Below are positions 54,993 to 62,667 of a stretch of 64,000 nt of DNA, piece by piece. Below the pieces are notes generated by a model. The model worked only from the letters and a program-made list of their open reading frames with translations. It searched no databases and was not told where the DNA came from. Positions within the stretch are counted from its first letter, which is position 1; each line of letters starts with the position of its first letter. The position numbers and the translations under genes are program-made. Origin of the DNA: Micrococcus porci (GTDB lineage: Bacteria; Actinomycetota; Actinomycetes; Actinomycetales; Micrococcaceae). The DNA lies in NCBI RefSeq assembly GCF_020097155.1, contig NZ_CP083691.1:1426001-1490000 (forward strand), in the 5' to 3' direction.

Positions 54993-56453
54993 ATGGCCAC
55001 CACCGAGCGCTTCGACCTGATCATCCTCGGCTCCGGTTCCGGGAACTCCCTCGTCACGGACCACTGGGAGGGGCGGCGCGTCGCCATCGTGGACGCCGGC
55101 GTGTTCGGCGGCACCTGCCTCAACGTGGGCTGTATCCCCACGAAGATGTACGCCTACCCGGCGCAGCTGGCCGCCTCGGGGGCCGAGGCCGAGCGCCTCG
55201 GCGTGGGCCTGGACTTCACCGGCGCCGACTTCGAGGGCATCCGGGACCGCATCTTCGGCCGGATCGACGCGATCAGCGAGGGCGGTCTGCGCTACCGGCG
55301 GGACCAGCTCGAGCACACCGAGGTCGTCGCGGAGGAGGCCTGGTTCTCCGGCCCCAAGGAGCTGACGACGGCGTCCGGCCGCGTCCTGGCCGGCGAGCAG
55401 GTCGTGGTGGCCGCCGGCTCCCGCCCGACCGTGCCGGACGTCCCCGGCGTCGGCCTGCCCTCCGTGCACACCTCGGACACGATCATGCGCCTGCCCCGGC
55501 AGCCGAAGCGTCTCGTCATCCTGGGCGGCGGGTACATCGCCTCCGAGTTCGCGGCCATCTTCTCCGGACTCGGCACCGAGGTCGTGCAGGTCAACCGCGG
55601 CGCCCGGCTGCTCAAGGCCCACGACTCCTCGATTTCGACCCGCTTCACCGCGCTCGCGGCCCGGCAGTGGGACGTGCGCACCGGCTGGACCCTCGCCGGC
55701 GTCGAGCCCGTGGGGGATCAGCGGCGGGCCGACGAGGGGTGGGTGCGGGTGCGCCTCGACGCCGTCGAGGGCCAGGAGCAGATGGTCGAGCGGGAGGAGA
55801 CCCTCGAGGCCGACGCCGTGCTGCTCGCGGTCGGCCGCACCCCGAACACGGACCGGCTCCGCCCCGAGGCGGCCGGGTTCGACGTCACGGCGGCCGGCGT
55901 CCTGGCGGTCGACGAGCACCAGCGGGTGCTCTCCTCCGGAGTGCCGGTGGAGGGCGTGTACGCGCTGGGGGACGTGGCCAACGCCTGGCAGCTCAAGCAC
56001 GTCGCGAACCACGAGGCCCGCGTCGTCGCCCACAACCTGGAGCACCCGGAGGACCTCCGCGCGAACACCCTGGGGCCGGTGCCCGCCGCGGTGTTCACCC
56101 GGCCGCAGATCGCCTCCGTCGGCCTGACGCAGGACGAGGCCCGCGAGCTGCTCGGCGAGGACGCGGTGACCGTCAAGGAGCAGGCCTTCGGTGACGTCGC
56201 CTACGGCTGGGCCATGGAGGACGCCGAGGGCGTGTGCACGATCGTCGCGGAACGGGCCACCGGGCGGATCCTCGGCGCCCACCTCATGGGCCACGACGCC
56301 GCGAACCTCATCCAGCCGCTCGTGACCGCGATGTCCTTCGGCATCGACGCCCACCGCCTGGCCCGCGGCCAGTACTGGCCGCACCCGGCACTGACCGAGG
56401 TCGTGGAGAACGCCCTCCTCGGCCTCGACGTCCCCGACTCCGGCCTGCTCTGA
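54993..56453 (+). CDS. mtr: Mycothione reductase
   Basis: It reduces mycothiol disulfide with NADPH, keeping the actinobacterial thiol pool reduced. The 486-residue flavoprotein has the FAD motif GSGSGNSLV near residue 14, the redox-active disulfide GGTCLNVGCIPTK (C42 and C47), the NADPH motif LGGGYIASEFAAIFSGLG, the second FAD motif YALGDVAN and the C-terminal HPALTEVVENALL with the catalytic histidine. The SGSGNS start and CIPTK favour mycothione reductase over dihydrolipoamide dehydrogenase or glutathione reductase, which is also expected in an actinobacterium. The ATG at 54993 matches a leaderless promoter; the open frame back to 54903 is rejected. Confidence 0.88.
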   Translation: MATTERFDLIILGSGSGNSLVTDHWEGRRVAIVDAGVFGGTCLNVGCIPTKMYAYPAQLAASGAEAERLGVGLDFTGADFEGIRDRIFGRIDAISEGGLRYRRDQLEHTEVVAEEAWFSGPKELTTASGRVLAGEQVVVAAGSRPTVPDVPGVGLPSVHTSDTIMRLPRQPKRLVILGGGYIASEFAAIFSGLGTEVVQVNRGARLLKAHDSSISTRFTALAARQWDVRTGWTLAGVEPVGDQRRADEGWVRVRLDAVEGQEQMVEREETLEADAVLLAVGRTPNTDRLRPEAAGFDVTAAGVLAVDEHQRVLSSGVPVEGVYALGDVANAWQLKHVANHEARVVAHNLEHPEDLRANTLGPVPAAVFTRPQIASVGLTQDEARELLGEDAVTVKEQAFGDVAYGWAMEDAEGVCTIVAERATGRILGAHLMGHDAANLIQPLVTAMSFGIDAHRLARGQYWPHPALTEVVENALLGLDVPDSGLL

Positions 56454-56457
56454 GGCC

Positions 56458-56488
56458 GCCGGCCCCGGGCACGGGGCCCGGGGCCGGC
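56458..56488. terminator. Bidirectional terminator between mtr and fadD
   Basis: Perfect 13-bp GC stem (56458-56470 / 56476-56488), 5-nt loop, between convergent genes. Confidence 0.8.
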
Positions 56489-56502
56489 CCTGATCCGTCC
56501 GC

Positions 56503-58341
56503 TCAGCCGCGGGCGGGGCCGGCGCCGTAGATCTCGTCCAGCACGGGCTGGAAGTCCTTGAGGATGGCCGTGCGGCGCATCTTCAGCGACGGGGTCATGT
56601 GCCCCTCGTCCGCGGAGAAGTCCCGGTCCAGGATCCGGAACTCGCGGATGCCCTCGGCGCGCGAGACCGTGTCGTTCGCCCGGTCCACGGCCTTCTGCAC
56701 GTGGGCGATCACCTGGGGCTCGCGGGCGGCCTCGGCCATGGAGATCTGCGGGTCCAGGCCGTGGGCGCTCGCCCAGGAGGGGAGCGTGTCGGCGTCGAGG
56801 GTGACGATGGCGGCGACGAACGGCTTGGCCTCGCCGACCACCATGACCTGGGAGACCAGGGCGTCCGAGCGGATCGCATCCTCCAGCTGGGCCGGCGCCA
56901 CGTTCTTCCCGCCCGCGGTGACGATGATCTCCTTCTTGCGCCCCGTGATCTTCAGGAAGCCGTCGTCGTCCAGCTCGCCGAGGTCGCCCGTGCGGAACCA
57001 GCCGTCCTCGGTGAAGGCCTCCGCGTTCGCCTCGGGCCGGTTGCGGTAGCCGCGGAACAGCGACGTGCCGCGGGTGAGGATCTCGCCGTCGTCGTCGATC
57101 CGGACCTCGTTGCCGCCCAGCGGCTGGCCCACACGCCCGATCTTGAGCTTGCCGGGTCGACCCACGGTGATGGGGGCCGTGGTCTCCGTCAGGCCGTAGC
57201 CCTCGAGGATGGTCACACCGACGCCGCGGAAGAAGTGCGCGAGGTCGGGGGAGAGGGGGCCGCCGCCGGAGACGGCGTACTTGAGGTGCCCGCCCATCGC
57301 CTCCCGGATCCGGCGGTAGAGCAGGGCCGAGTAGAACGCTCGCTGCAGCCGCAGGGGCGCCGTCATCCGGCCCTCCTCGAGTGCCCGGGACCAGCGGACC
57401 GCGACGTCGGCGCCGCGCCGGAAGATCTTCTCCTTGCCGCCCGCCTGGGCCTTGAGCAGGGAGGCGTTGTAGATCTTCTCGAACACGCGCGGCACGGCCA
57501 GCAGGAACGTCGGGTGGTACGTGTCCATCGACGTGGCCAGTCGGGAGAGGTCCGGGACGTGGCCGCACCGCGCGCCGGCGGCCACGGTGAGCACGGAGAC
57601 GAACCGGGCGAACACGTGGGCCAGCGGGATGAACAGCAGGGTGGAGGCGCCCTCGTCGACGACCTCCCCGAGCGAGGAGCGGAGCGTCTGGTTCACGAGC
57701 TCGGCGAAGTTCCCGTGCGTCAGCTCGCACCCCTTCGGGCGACCGGTGGTGCCGGAGGTGTAGATGATCGTCGCGAGGGACTCGAGGGTGACGCCCTCCC
57801 GGCGGGCGTCGAGCTCGTCCGCGGGCACGTCGGCCCCAGCGTCCGTCAGGCGGTCCAGTCCGGCCCCGGGCGCGCCGCCGTCCTCGTCCATCACCCACAG
57901 GCCCTTCAGCTCGGGCAGGCCCTCGCGATGGACGGCGTCGGACACGGACTTGGCGCGGGCGGGGGTGTCGGCGATCGCGGCACCGACCCCGGCGTCCTCG
58001 AAGATCCAGGCGATCTGCGAGGCGGAGGACGTCTCGTAGACGGGCACGGTCACGGCGCCGGCGGTCCAGATCGCGAAGTCCGCGAGGGTCCACTCGAGAC
58101 GGGTGGCTGAGACGATCGCCACACGGTCGCCGGGGCCCACCCCGGCGGCCACGAGGCCCCGGGCCAGGGCGCGGACGCGGTCCCACGCCTCGGCCGCCGT
58201 GACGTCGTCCCATGAGCCGTCCTCGCGGGGGACGGCGAACAGGGCCCGCTCCGGGTGCTGGACGGCCTGGTCGCGCAGGAAGTCGGTGATGGCCGCGTCG
58301 GGGCTCAGGCGGGGCAGGTACGGCTCGCTGATCTGGCGCAT
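56503..58341 (-). CDS. Long-chain-fatty-acid-CoA ligase (FadD15-like)
   Basis: It activates long-chain fatty acids to acyl-CoA, with AMP formation. The 612 residues show the ANL motifs YTSGTTGRPKG near residue 192, EGYGLTETTAP, GDLGELDDDGFLKITGRKKEIIVTAGGKN-type (key DGFLKITGRKKEII) and a C-terminal LKMRRTAILKDF. The length and the LAHVFARFV segment place it with FadD15/AAE-type long-chain ligases. The ATG at 58341 follows CGGAGAACC. In M. tuberculosis fadD15 lies close to plsC and aroG, and the same neighbours are found here. A TACTGT -10 is likely at 58412-58407 (minus strand). Confidence 0.92.
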   Translation of the reverse strand: MRQISEPYLPRLSPDAAITDFLRDQAVQHPERALFAVPREDGSWDDVTAAEAWDRVRALARGLVAAGVGPGDRVAIVSATRLEWTLADFAIWTAGAVTVPVYETSSASQIAWIFEDAGVGAAIADTPARAKSVSDAVHREGLPELKGLWVMDEDGGAPGAGLDRLTDAGADVPADELDARREGVTLESLATIIYTSGTTGRPKGCELTHGNFAELVNQTLRSSLGEVVDEGASTLLFIPLAHVFARFVSVLTVAAGARCGHVPDLSRLATSMDTYHPTFLLAVPRVFEKIYNASLLKAQAGGKEKIFRRGADVAVRWSRALEEGRMTAPLRLQRAFYSALLYRRIREAMGGHLKYAVSGGGPLSPDLAHFFRGVGVTILEGYGLTETTAPITVGRPGKLKIGRVGQPLGGNEVRIDDDGEILTRGTSLFRGYRNRPEANAEAFTEDGWFRTGDLGELDDDGFLKITGRKKEIIVTAGGKNVAPAQLEDAIRSDALVSQVMVVGEAKPFVAAIVTLDADTLPSWASAHGLDPQISMAEAAREPQVIAHVQKAVDRANDTVSRAEGIREFRILDRDFSADEGHMTPSLKMRRTAILKDFQPVLDEIYGAGPARG

Positions 58342-58472
58342 GGTTCTCCGGGGGATAGGGGGCGGCGGTGCACACGACCGCCGCCGTGGTGACACGGATC
58401 ACCTGAACAGTACCCGAGTCACGGCGTCACGGGCGGCACCGGCGGAGCGCCGACGGATGCGAGCATGGCCGG

Positions 58473-59462
58473 ATGCACCGCAGCCGTCCCGCCCCTCCCT
58501 CCCCTCCCGCCCCGTCCGCGTACCCGCGGCGTCTGCTGGGTGTGGACCTCGGCGGCACCGCCGCCAAGGCCGGCGTCCTCGAGCTCGCCCGCGACGGCCG
58601 CGCCCGCATCCTGGCACGCTCCCGGGCGGCGCATGCCGGCGCCGACCCCGCGTCCGCGGTGACCCGCGCCGCCGCCGACGCGCTCTCCCGGGCGGGTGTC
58701 CGCGTGCCGGACGGGGCCGGGTTCGCGTGCGCGGCGTGGCTGGATCCCGCCACCGGACGGGCCCGGGCCAGCCCCCACCTGCCCTCCCTGGTCGGCATCC
58801 GCCCCGCGGCCCTGTTGACCCCCGTGCTGGAAGCCGCGGGAGCGGCCGGGCACGGGCTCGTCCCGGTGGCGTTGAACGACGCCGACGCCGCCGCTCTGGC
58901 GGAGTCCCGCCTCGGCGCCGCCCGCCCGGCGCCCGGCGACCTCCCGGGAGCCCCGACGCTGTTCGTCGCGCTCGGCACCGGGGTCGGCGGCGCGGTGATC
59001 GTGGACGGCGCCGTGCTGCCCGGGGCGCGCGGCATGCACGGCGAGGCGGGGCACATCTGCGTCGACCCGGACGGGCCGGCGTGCCCCTGCGGGGCGCGGG
59101 GCTGCTGGGAGCTCTACGCCTCCGCCTCCGCGCTCGCGCGGACGCTGCCCGGGCGGCCGATCGCCGACGTGCTCGAGGCGGCCGTCGCGGGCCCCGGTCC
59201 GGAGCGGGACGCCGTCCTGGACGCGGGGGAGTGGCTCGGGCGCGGTCTCGCCCCGGCGGTCTGTCTGCTCGACCCGGTCCGCGTCGTGGTGGGCGGAGGC
59301 CTGATGGCGGCCGGGGAGCTGCTGCTGCCCACGGCCCGGGCGGCCCTGCGGCGGGCCCTGCCGACCGCCGCCGCGGACCGGCCGCCGGAGCTCGTCGCGG
59401 CCGCCCTGGGCAACGACGCCGGGTGGATCGGCGCCGCCCTCGCCGACGGCGCCCGGGTCTGA
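58473..59462 (+). CDS. ROK-family glucokinase-like sugar kinase
   Basis: The 329-residue protein has the phosphate loop LLGVDLGGTAAKAGVLE near residue 21, LNDADAAALAE (catalytic aspartate), ALGTGVGGAVIVDG and the ROK zinc motif CPCGARGCWE near 209-218 with HGEAGHICVD before it. The zinc site and lack of an HTH domain point to a polyphosphate/ATP glucokinase or related hexokinase rather than a repressor. The ATG at 58473 was chosen as the longest credible start; the first 18 residues (Pro/Ala/Ser-rich) are weakly conserved, so translation could begin later. Monocistronic. Confidence 0.88.
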   Translation: MHRSRPAPPSPPAPSAYPRRLLGVDLGGTAAKAGVLELARDGRARILARSRAAHAGADPASAVTRAAADALSRAGVRVPDGAGFACAAWLDPATGRARASPHLPSLVGIRPAALLTPVLEAAGAAGHGLVPVALNDADAAALAESRLGAARPAPGDLPGAPTLFVALGTGVGGAVIVDGAVLPGARGMHGEAGHICVDPDGPACPCGARGCWELYASASALARTLPGRPIADVLEAAVAGPGPERDAVLDAGEWLGRGLAPAVCLLDPVRVVVGGGLMAAGELLLPTARAALRRALPTAAADRPPELVAAALGNDAGWIGAALADGARV

Positions 59463-59516
59463 GACCGGTCCGGGCAGGCATGCCCCCGCCGCTCAGCGGG
59501 CCATCGGTTCCCCCGC

Positions 59517-60308
59517 TCAGCGGGCGGCGGCGGCCACCGCGTCCCGGCTGCGGGCGACCAGCAGCGGCAGGTCACGGTCGAGGGTGGCGACGTGCCGGCT
59601 GTGGAGCAGGCGGACCACCTCGACCGGCGCGGCCGTCAGCCCGCGCAGCAGGGTGTGGTGGCTGCGCTCCGGCACCACGGCGTCCTCGGCGGACCGGAAC
59701 ACCGTCACCGGCGCCGTGATCCGACCCAGTCCCCGGCGCGCGGCGGTCTGGATGCGCCCCACCTGGGCGACGCCGGCCACGGGCGCCCGCTCGTAGGCGA
59801 GCTCCCGCGCGTCGGGGTCCGCGATGTCCCCCGCGATCGACGGGACCGAGGGCACGACGTGGCGCAGCAGCGGCGCCGCGACGGCGAGCGGGCTGCCGAA
59901 GCGCAGCGCCGGGTTCACCACGAGCACCCCGGCCACGTCGCGGTGCGCCGCCGCGTCCAGGGCCAGGGCGCCGCCCATCGAGATGCCTGCGACGACGACA
60001 CGCCGATGCGTGGCCAGCGCCGCGTCGACGGCGTCTCGCACGGCGGCGCGCAGCTCGTCCGCGTCGGTGGTCCCGAGGTCCTCCCAGCGGGTGCCGTGCC
60101 CCGGCAGCAGCGGCACATGGACGGCCGCGCCCCCGGCGGCGACGCCCTCGGCCCAGGCGCGCACGGAGTCCGGTCCGGAGGTGAACCCGTGGAGCATGAC
60201 CACCGCGACCCCCGGCAGGGAGGTCGCCGGCAGCCGGAAGGGACGCTGGGCGGGGTCGACGCCCGGCGCGGGGCGGCGGTCGGGCGCGGCGGGGCGAAGG
60301 CGCGTCAT
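59517..60308 (-). CDS. Alpha/beta hydrolase (carboxylesterase-like)
   Basis: The 263 residues have the alpha/beta-hydrolase fold: oxyanion HGFTSGPDSVR near residue 38, nucleophile elbow GISMGGALAL (serine near 105), the acid in SAEDAVVP and the histidine in SRHVATLDRD near 240. LLPGHGTRWEDL resembles bacterial Est30-type carboxylesterases and monoacylglycerol lipases; the substrate cannot be told. The ATG at 60308 is chosen because a TACACT -10 lies 6 nt upstream on the minus strand; the GTG at 60314 would be 2 codons longer. Beside plsC and fadD it may take part in lipid turnover (inference). Confidence 0.85.
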   Translation of the reverse strand: MTRLRPAAPDRRPAPGVDPAQRPFRLPATSLPGVAVVMLHGFTSGPDSVRAWAEGVAAGGAAVHVPLLPGHGTRWEDLGTTDADELRAAVRDAVDAALATHRRVVVAGISMGGALALDAAAHRDVAGVLVVNPALRFGSPLAVAAPLLRHVVPSVPSIAGDIADPDARELAYERAPVAGVAQVGRIQTAARRGLGRITAPVTVFRSAEDAVVPERSHHTLLRGLTAAPVEVVRLLHSRHVATLDRDLPLLVARSRDAVAAAAR

Positions 60309-60338
60309 GCGCACAGTGTAGGGCCGCCTGCCTAGGAT
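60309..60338. promoter_or_regulatory. Divergent promoters of hydrolase (-) and plsC (+)
   Basis: On the minus strand TACACT (60320-60315) ends 6 nt before the hydrolase ATG, a leaderless start. On the plus strand TAGGAT (60333-60338) would start plsC mRNA with a leader of about 30 nt. The two -10 hexamers are only 12 bp apart. Confidence 0.62.
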
Positions 60339-60375
60339 GGACGGGCACCCGCCGCTACGAGAAGAGGTCCCCGCC

Positions 60376-61086
60376 GTGTCCGCGTTCTACTGGTCCGCCA
60401 AGACGTTCGTGGTGGCCCCCGCCACCCGGCTCCTGTTCCGCCCGTGGGTGAAGGGCCTGTCCCACGTCCCGGCCGAGGGGCCGGCGATCCTCGCGAGCAA
60501 CCACCTCTCCGTGTCCGACTCCGTGTTCATGCCCGCGATGCTGGACCGGCAGGTGCACTTCCTGGCCAAGCAGGAGTACTTCACGGGCCGCGGCGCCAAG
60601 GGCTGGGCCACGAAGAAGTTCTTCGAGGCCACCAACCAACTGCCCATGGACCGCTCCGGCGGCGCCGCGTCCCTGCGCTCGCTCGAGGCCGGGCTGGAGT
60701 GCCTCCGCGAGGGCAAGCTGCTCGGCATCTACCCGGAGGGCACCCGCAGCCCCGACGGCCGCCTGCACCGCGGCAAGATCGGCGTCGCCAAGCTGGCGCT
60801 CGCCTCCGGCGCGCCCGTCGTGCCGATCGCCATGATCGGCACGGACCGCGTCCAGCCCATCGGCCGCATCCTGCCCACCCTGCGCCGGCTGGGCATGATC
60901 TTCGGTGAGCCCCTGGACTTCTCCCACCTGCAGGGCCGGGAGGGGGACCACCGGGCCCTGCGCCAGGTGACCGACGAGATCGTGGAGGCCATCCGCCGCC
61001 TCTCCGGGCAGGACTACGTGGACGTCTACGCGGCGGACGTGAAGTCCGGCCGCGTGGCGGTGCCGCCCCGCGCCGGCCGCGACTGA
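60376..61086 (+). CDS. plsC: 1-Acyl-sn-glycerol-3-phosphate acyltransferase
   Basis: It adds the second acyl chain in phosphatidic-acid synthesis at the membrane. The 236-residue protein has the HX4D catalytic motif as NHLSVSD near residue 42, QLPMDRSG, the glycerol-phosphate motif YPEGTRSPDG near 120, and VPIAMIG. The GTG at 60376 follows GAGAAGAGGTCCCCGCC; the longer frame from 60337 contains the promoter. It corresponds in neighbourhood to Rv2182c. It is followed by aroG, which has its own promoter. Confidence 0.92.
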   Translation: MSAFYWSAKTFVVAPATRLLFRPWVKGLSHVPAEGPAILASNHLSVSDSVFMPAMLDRQVHFLAKQEYFTGRGAKGWATKKFFEATNQLPMDRSGGAASLRSLEAGLECLREGKLLGIYPEGTRSPDGRLHRGKIGVAKLALASGAPVVPIAMIGTDRVQPIGRILPTLRRLGMIFGEPLDFSHLQGREGDHRALRQVTDEIVEAIRRLSGQDYVDVYAADVKSGRVAVPPRAGRD

Positions 61087-61180
61087 CGCCCGCCGCCCCC
61101 GTCCCTGCGGGGCCTGGACGTCGCCGTCTCAGAGAGCGGACCGTGGGCGTCATGCGTCCGGGGACCCCCGCCCCGGCCCC

Positions 61181-61186
61181 TAGGGT
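61181..61186 (+). promoter_or_regulatory. aroG leaderless -10
   Basis: TAGGGT at 61181-61186, then 6 nt, then ATG at 61193; identical hexamer and spacing to argC and tyrS. Confidence 0.72.
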
Positions 61187-61192
61187 GGTGGC

Positions 61193-62593
61193 ATGCATGA
61201 GGACCCCCGCGACCAGATCATGGCCTTCGGCACCGCCATCTCCGAGGGGGCCGCTCCGGACCCCGCCCTCGACGCGTGGCGCGAGCTGCCGATCAAGCAG
61301 GCGCCCACCTGGGCCGATGAGGACGACTTCCGTGCCGCCGTCGCGGAGCTGAGCCAGGTCCCGCCGCTCGTCTTCGCCGGCGAGGTGGACGTGCTGCGCA
61401 CCCGCCTGGCCGACGTGGCCCGCGGCCAGGCCTTCCTGCTGCAGGGCGGCGACTGCGCCGAGACCTTCGCGGGCTCCACCGCCAACCGCATCTCCGCCCG
61501 CGTGAAGACGATCCTGCAGATGGCCGCCGTCCTCACCTACGGCGCGTCCATGCCGGTCGTGAAGATGGGCCGGATCGCCGGCCAGTACGCCAAGCCGCGC
61601 TCCTCGGACACCGAGACCCGCGACGGCGTCACGCTGCCGAGCTTCCGCGGCGAGATCGTCAACGGGTTCGAGTTCACGGAGGAGGCCCGCCGCCACGACG
61701 CGCGGCGCATGGTGACGGCGTACCACACGGCCTCGTCCACGCTGAACCTGGTCCGCGCGTTCACGCAGGGCGGCTTCGCGGACCTGCGCAGCGTGCACCA
61801 GTGGAACCGCGGCTTCATGGAGAACCCGGCCTACGCCCAGTACGAGCAGATCGCCGCCGAGATCGACCGGGCGGTCCGCTTCATGGACGCCGCCGGCGCC
61901 GACTTCGAGGCCATGCGCCGCACCGAGTTCTACGCGGCCCACGAGGCGCTGCTGCTCGACTACGAGCGAGCCCTGACGCGCCTGGACTCCCGCACGGGTC
62001 TGCCCTACGCCACCAGCGCCCACTTCCTGTGGATCGGCGAGCGCACCCGCGACGTGGACGGCGCCCACGTCGACTTCCTCTCCCGCGTCCGGAACCCCAT
62101 CGGCGTGAAGCTCGGCCCGACCACCACCGTGGACGACGTCCGCGCGCTGGCCGACAGGCTGGACCCGGAGCGCGAACCCGGCCGCCTCACCTTCATCACC
62201 CGCATGGGAGCGGACAAGGTCCGCGACGTGCTGCCGGGCATCGTCGCCGGCGTGCGCGACGAGGGCCTGCAGCCGGTGTGGGTCACGGACCCGATGCACG
62301 GCAACACCGTCACCGCCGCCAACGGCTACAAGACCCGCCGCTTCGAGGACGTCATGGACGAGCTCACGGGCTTCTTCGAGGTGCACCGCGAGCTCGGCAC
62401 CCACCCCGGCGGCATGCACGTGGAGCTCACGGGCGACGACGTGGCCGAGTGCCTCGGCGGCTCGGACCCCGTGGACGAGGCGGACTTCGACGAGCACTAC
62501 GAGACGCTCTGCGATCCGCGCCTGAACCACCAGCAGTCGCTGGAGCTGGCGTTCAAGGTCACGGACGCCCTCGCCCACCCGCACCAGGACTGA
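61193..62593 (+). CDS. aroG: Class II 3-deoxy-7-phosphoheptulonate (DAHP) synthase
   Basis: It joins phosphoenolpyruvate and erythrose 4-phosphate, the first step of the shikimate pathway. The 466 residues are of the plant-like class II: FLLQGGDCAETF with the metal-binding cysteine near residue 88, KMGRIAGQYAKPRS, YEQALTR-type stretch, FLWIGERTR, and the C-terminal PVWVTDPMHGN and HVELTGDDVAEC. Such enzymes are feedback-regulated in mycobacteria. The ATG at 61193 sits at a leaderless promoter. It points towards, and is convergent with, the kinase gene; the same pair is adjacent in M. tuberculosis (aroG-pknL). Confidence 0.96.
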   Translation: MHEDPRDQIMAFGTAISEGAAPDPALDAWRELPIKQAPTWADEDDFRAAVAELSQVPPLVFAGEVDVLRTRLADVARGQAFLLQGGDCAETFAGSTANRISARVKTILQMAAVLTYGASMPVVKMGRIAGQYAKPRSSDTETRDGVTLPSFRGEIVNGFEFTEEARRHDARRMVTAYHTASSTLNLVRAFTQGGFADLRSVHQWNRGFMENPAYAQYEQIAAEIDRAVRFMDAAGADFEAMRRTEFYAAHEALLLDYERALTRLDSRTGLPYATSAHFLWIGERTRDVDGAHVDFLSRVRNPIGVKLGPTTTVDDVRALADRLDPEREPGRLTFITRMGADKVRDVLPGIVAGVRDEGLQPVWVTDPMHGNTVTAANGYKTRRFEDVMDELTGFFEVHRELGTHPGGMHVELTGDDVAECLGGSDPVDEADFDEHYETLCDPRLNHQQSLELAFKVTDALAHPHQD

Positions 62594-62610
62594 CAGGGAG
62601 GTGGAGCGAC

Positions 62611-62644
62611 GACGGGGCCGGGGGAGCGATCCCCCGGCCCCGTC
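62611..62644. terminator. Bidirectional terminator between aroG and the kinase
   Basis: Perfect 15-bp stem (62611-62625 / 62630-62644) with loop GCGA between the convergent genes. Confidence 0.85.
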
Positions 62645-62667
62645 GGCCGTCCGGACTCCCCCGCCGG

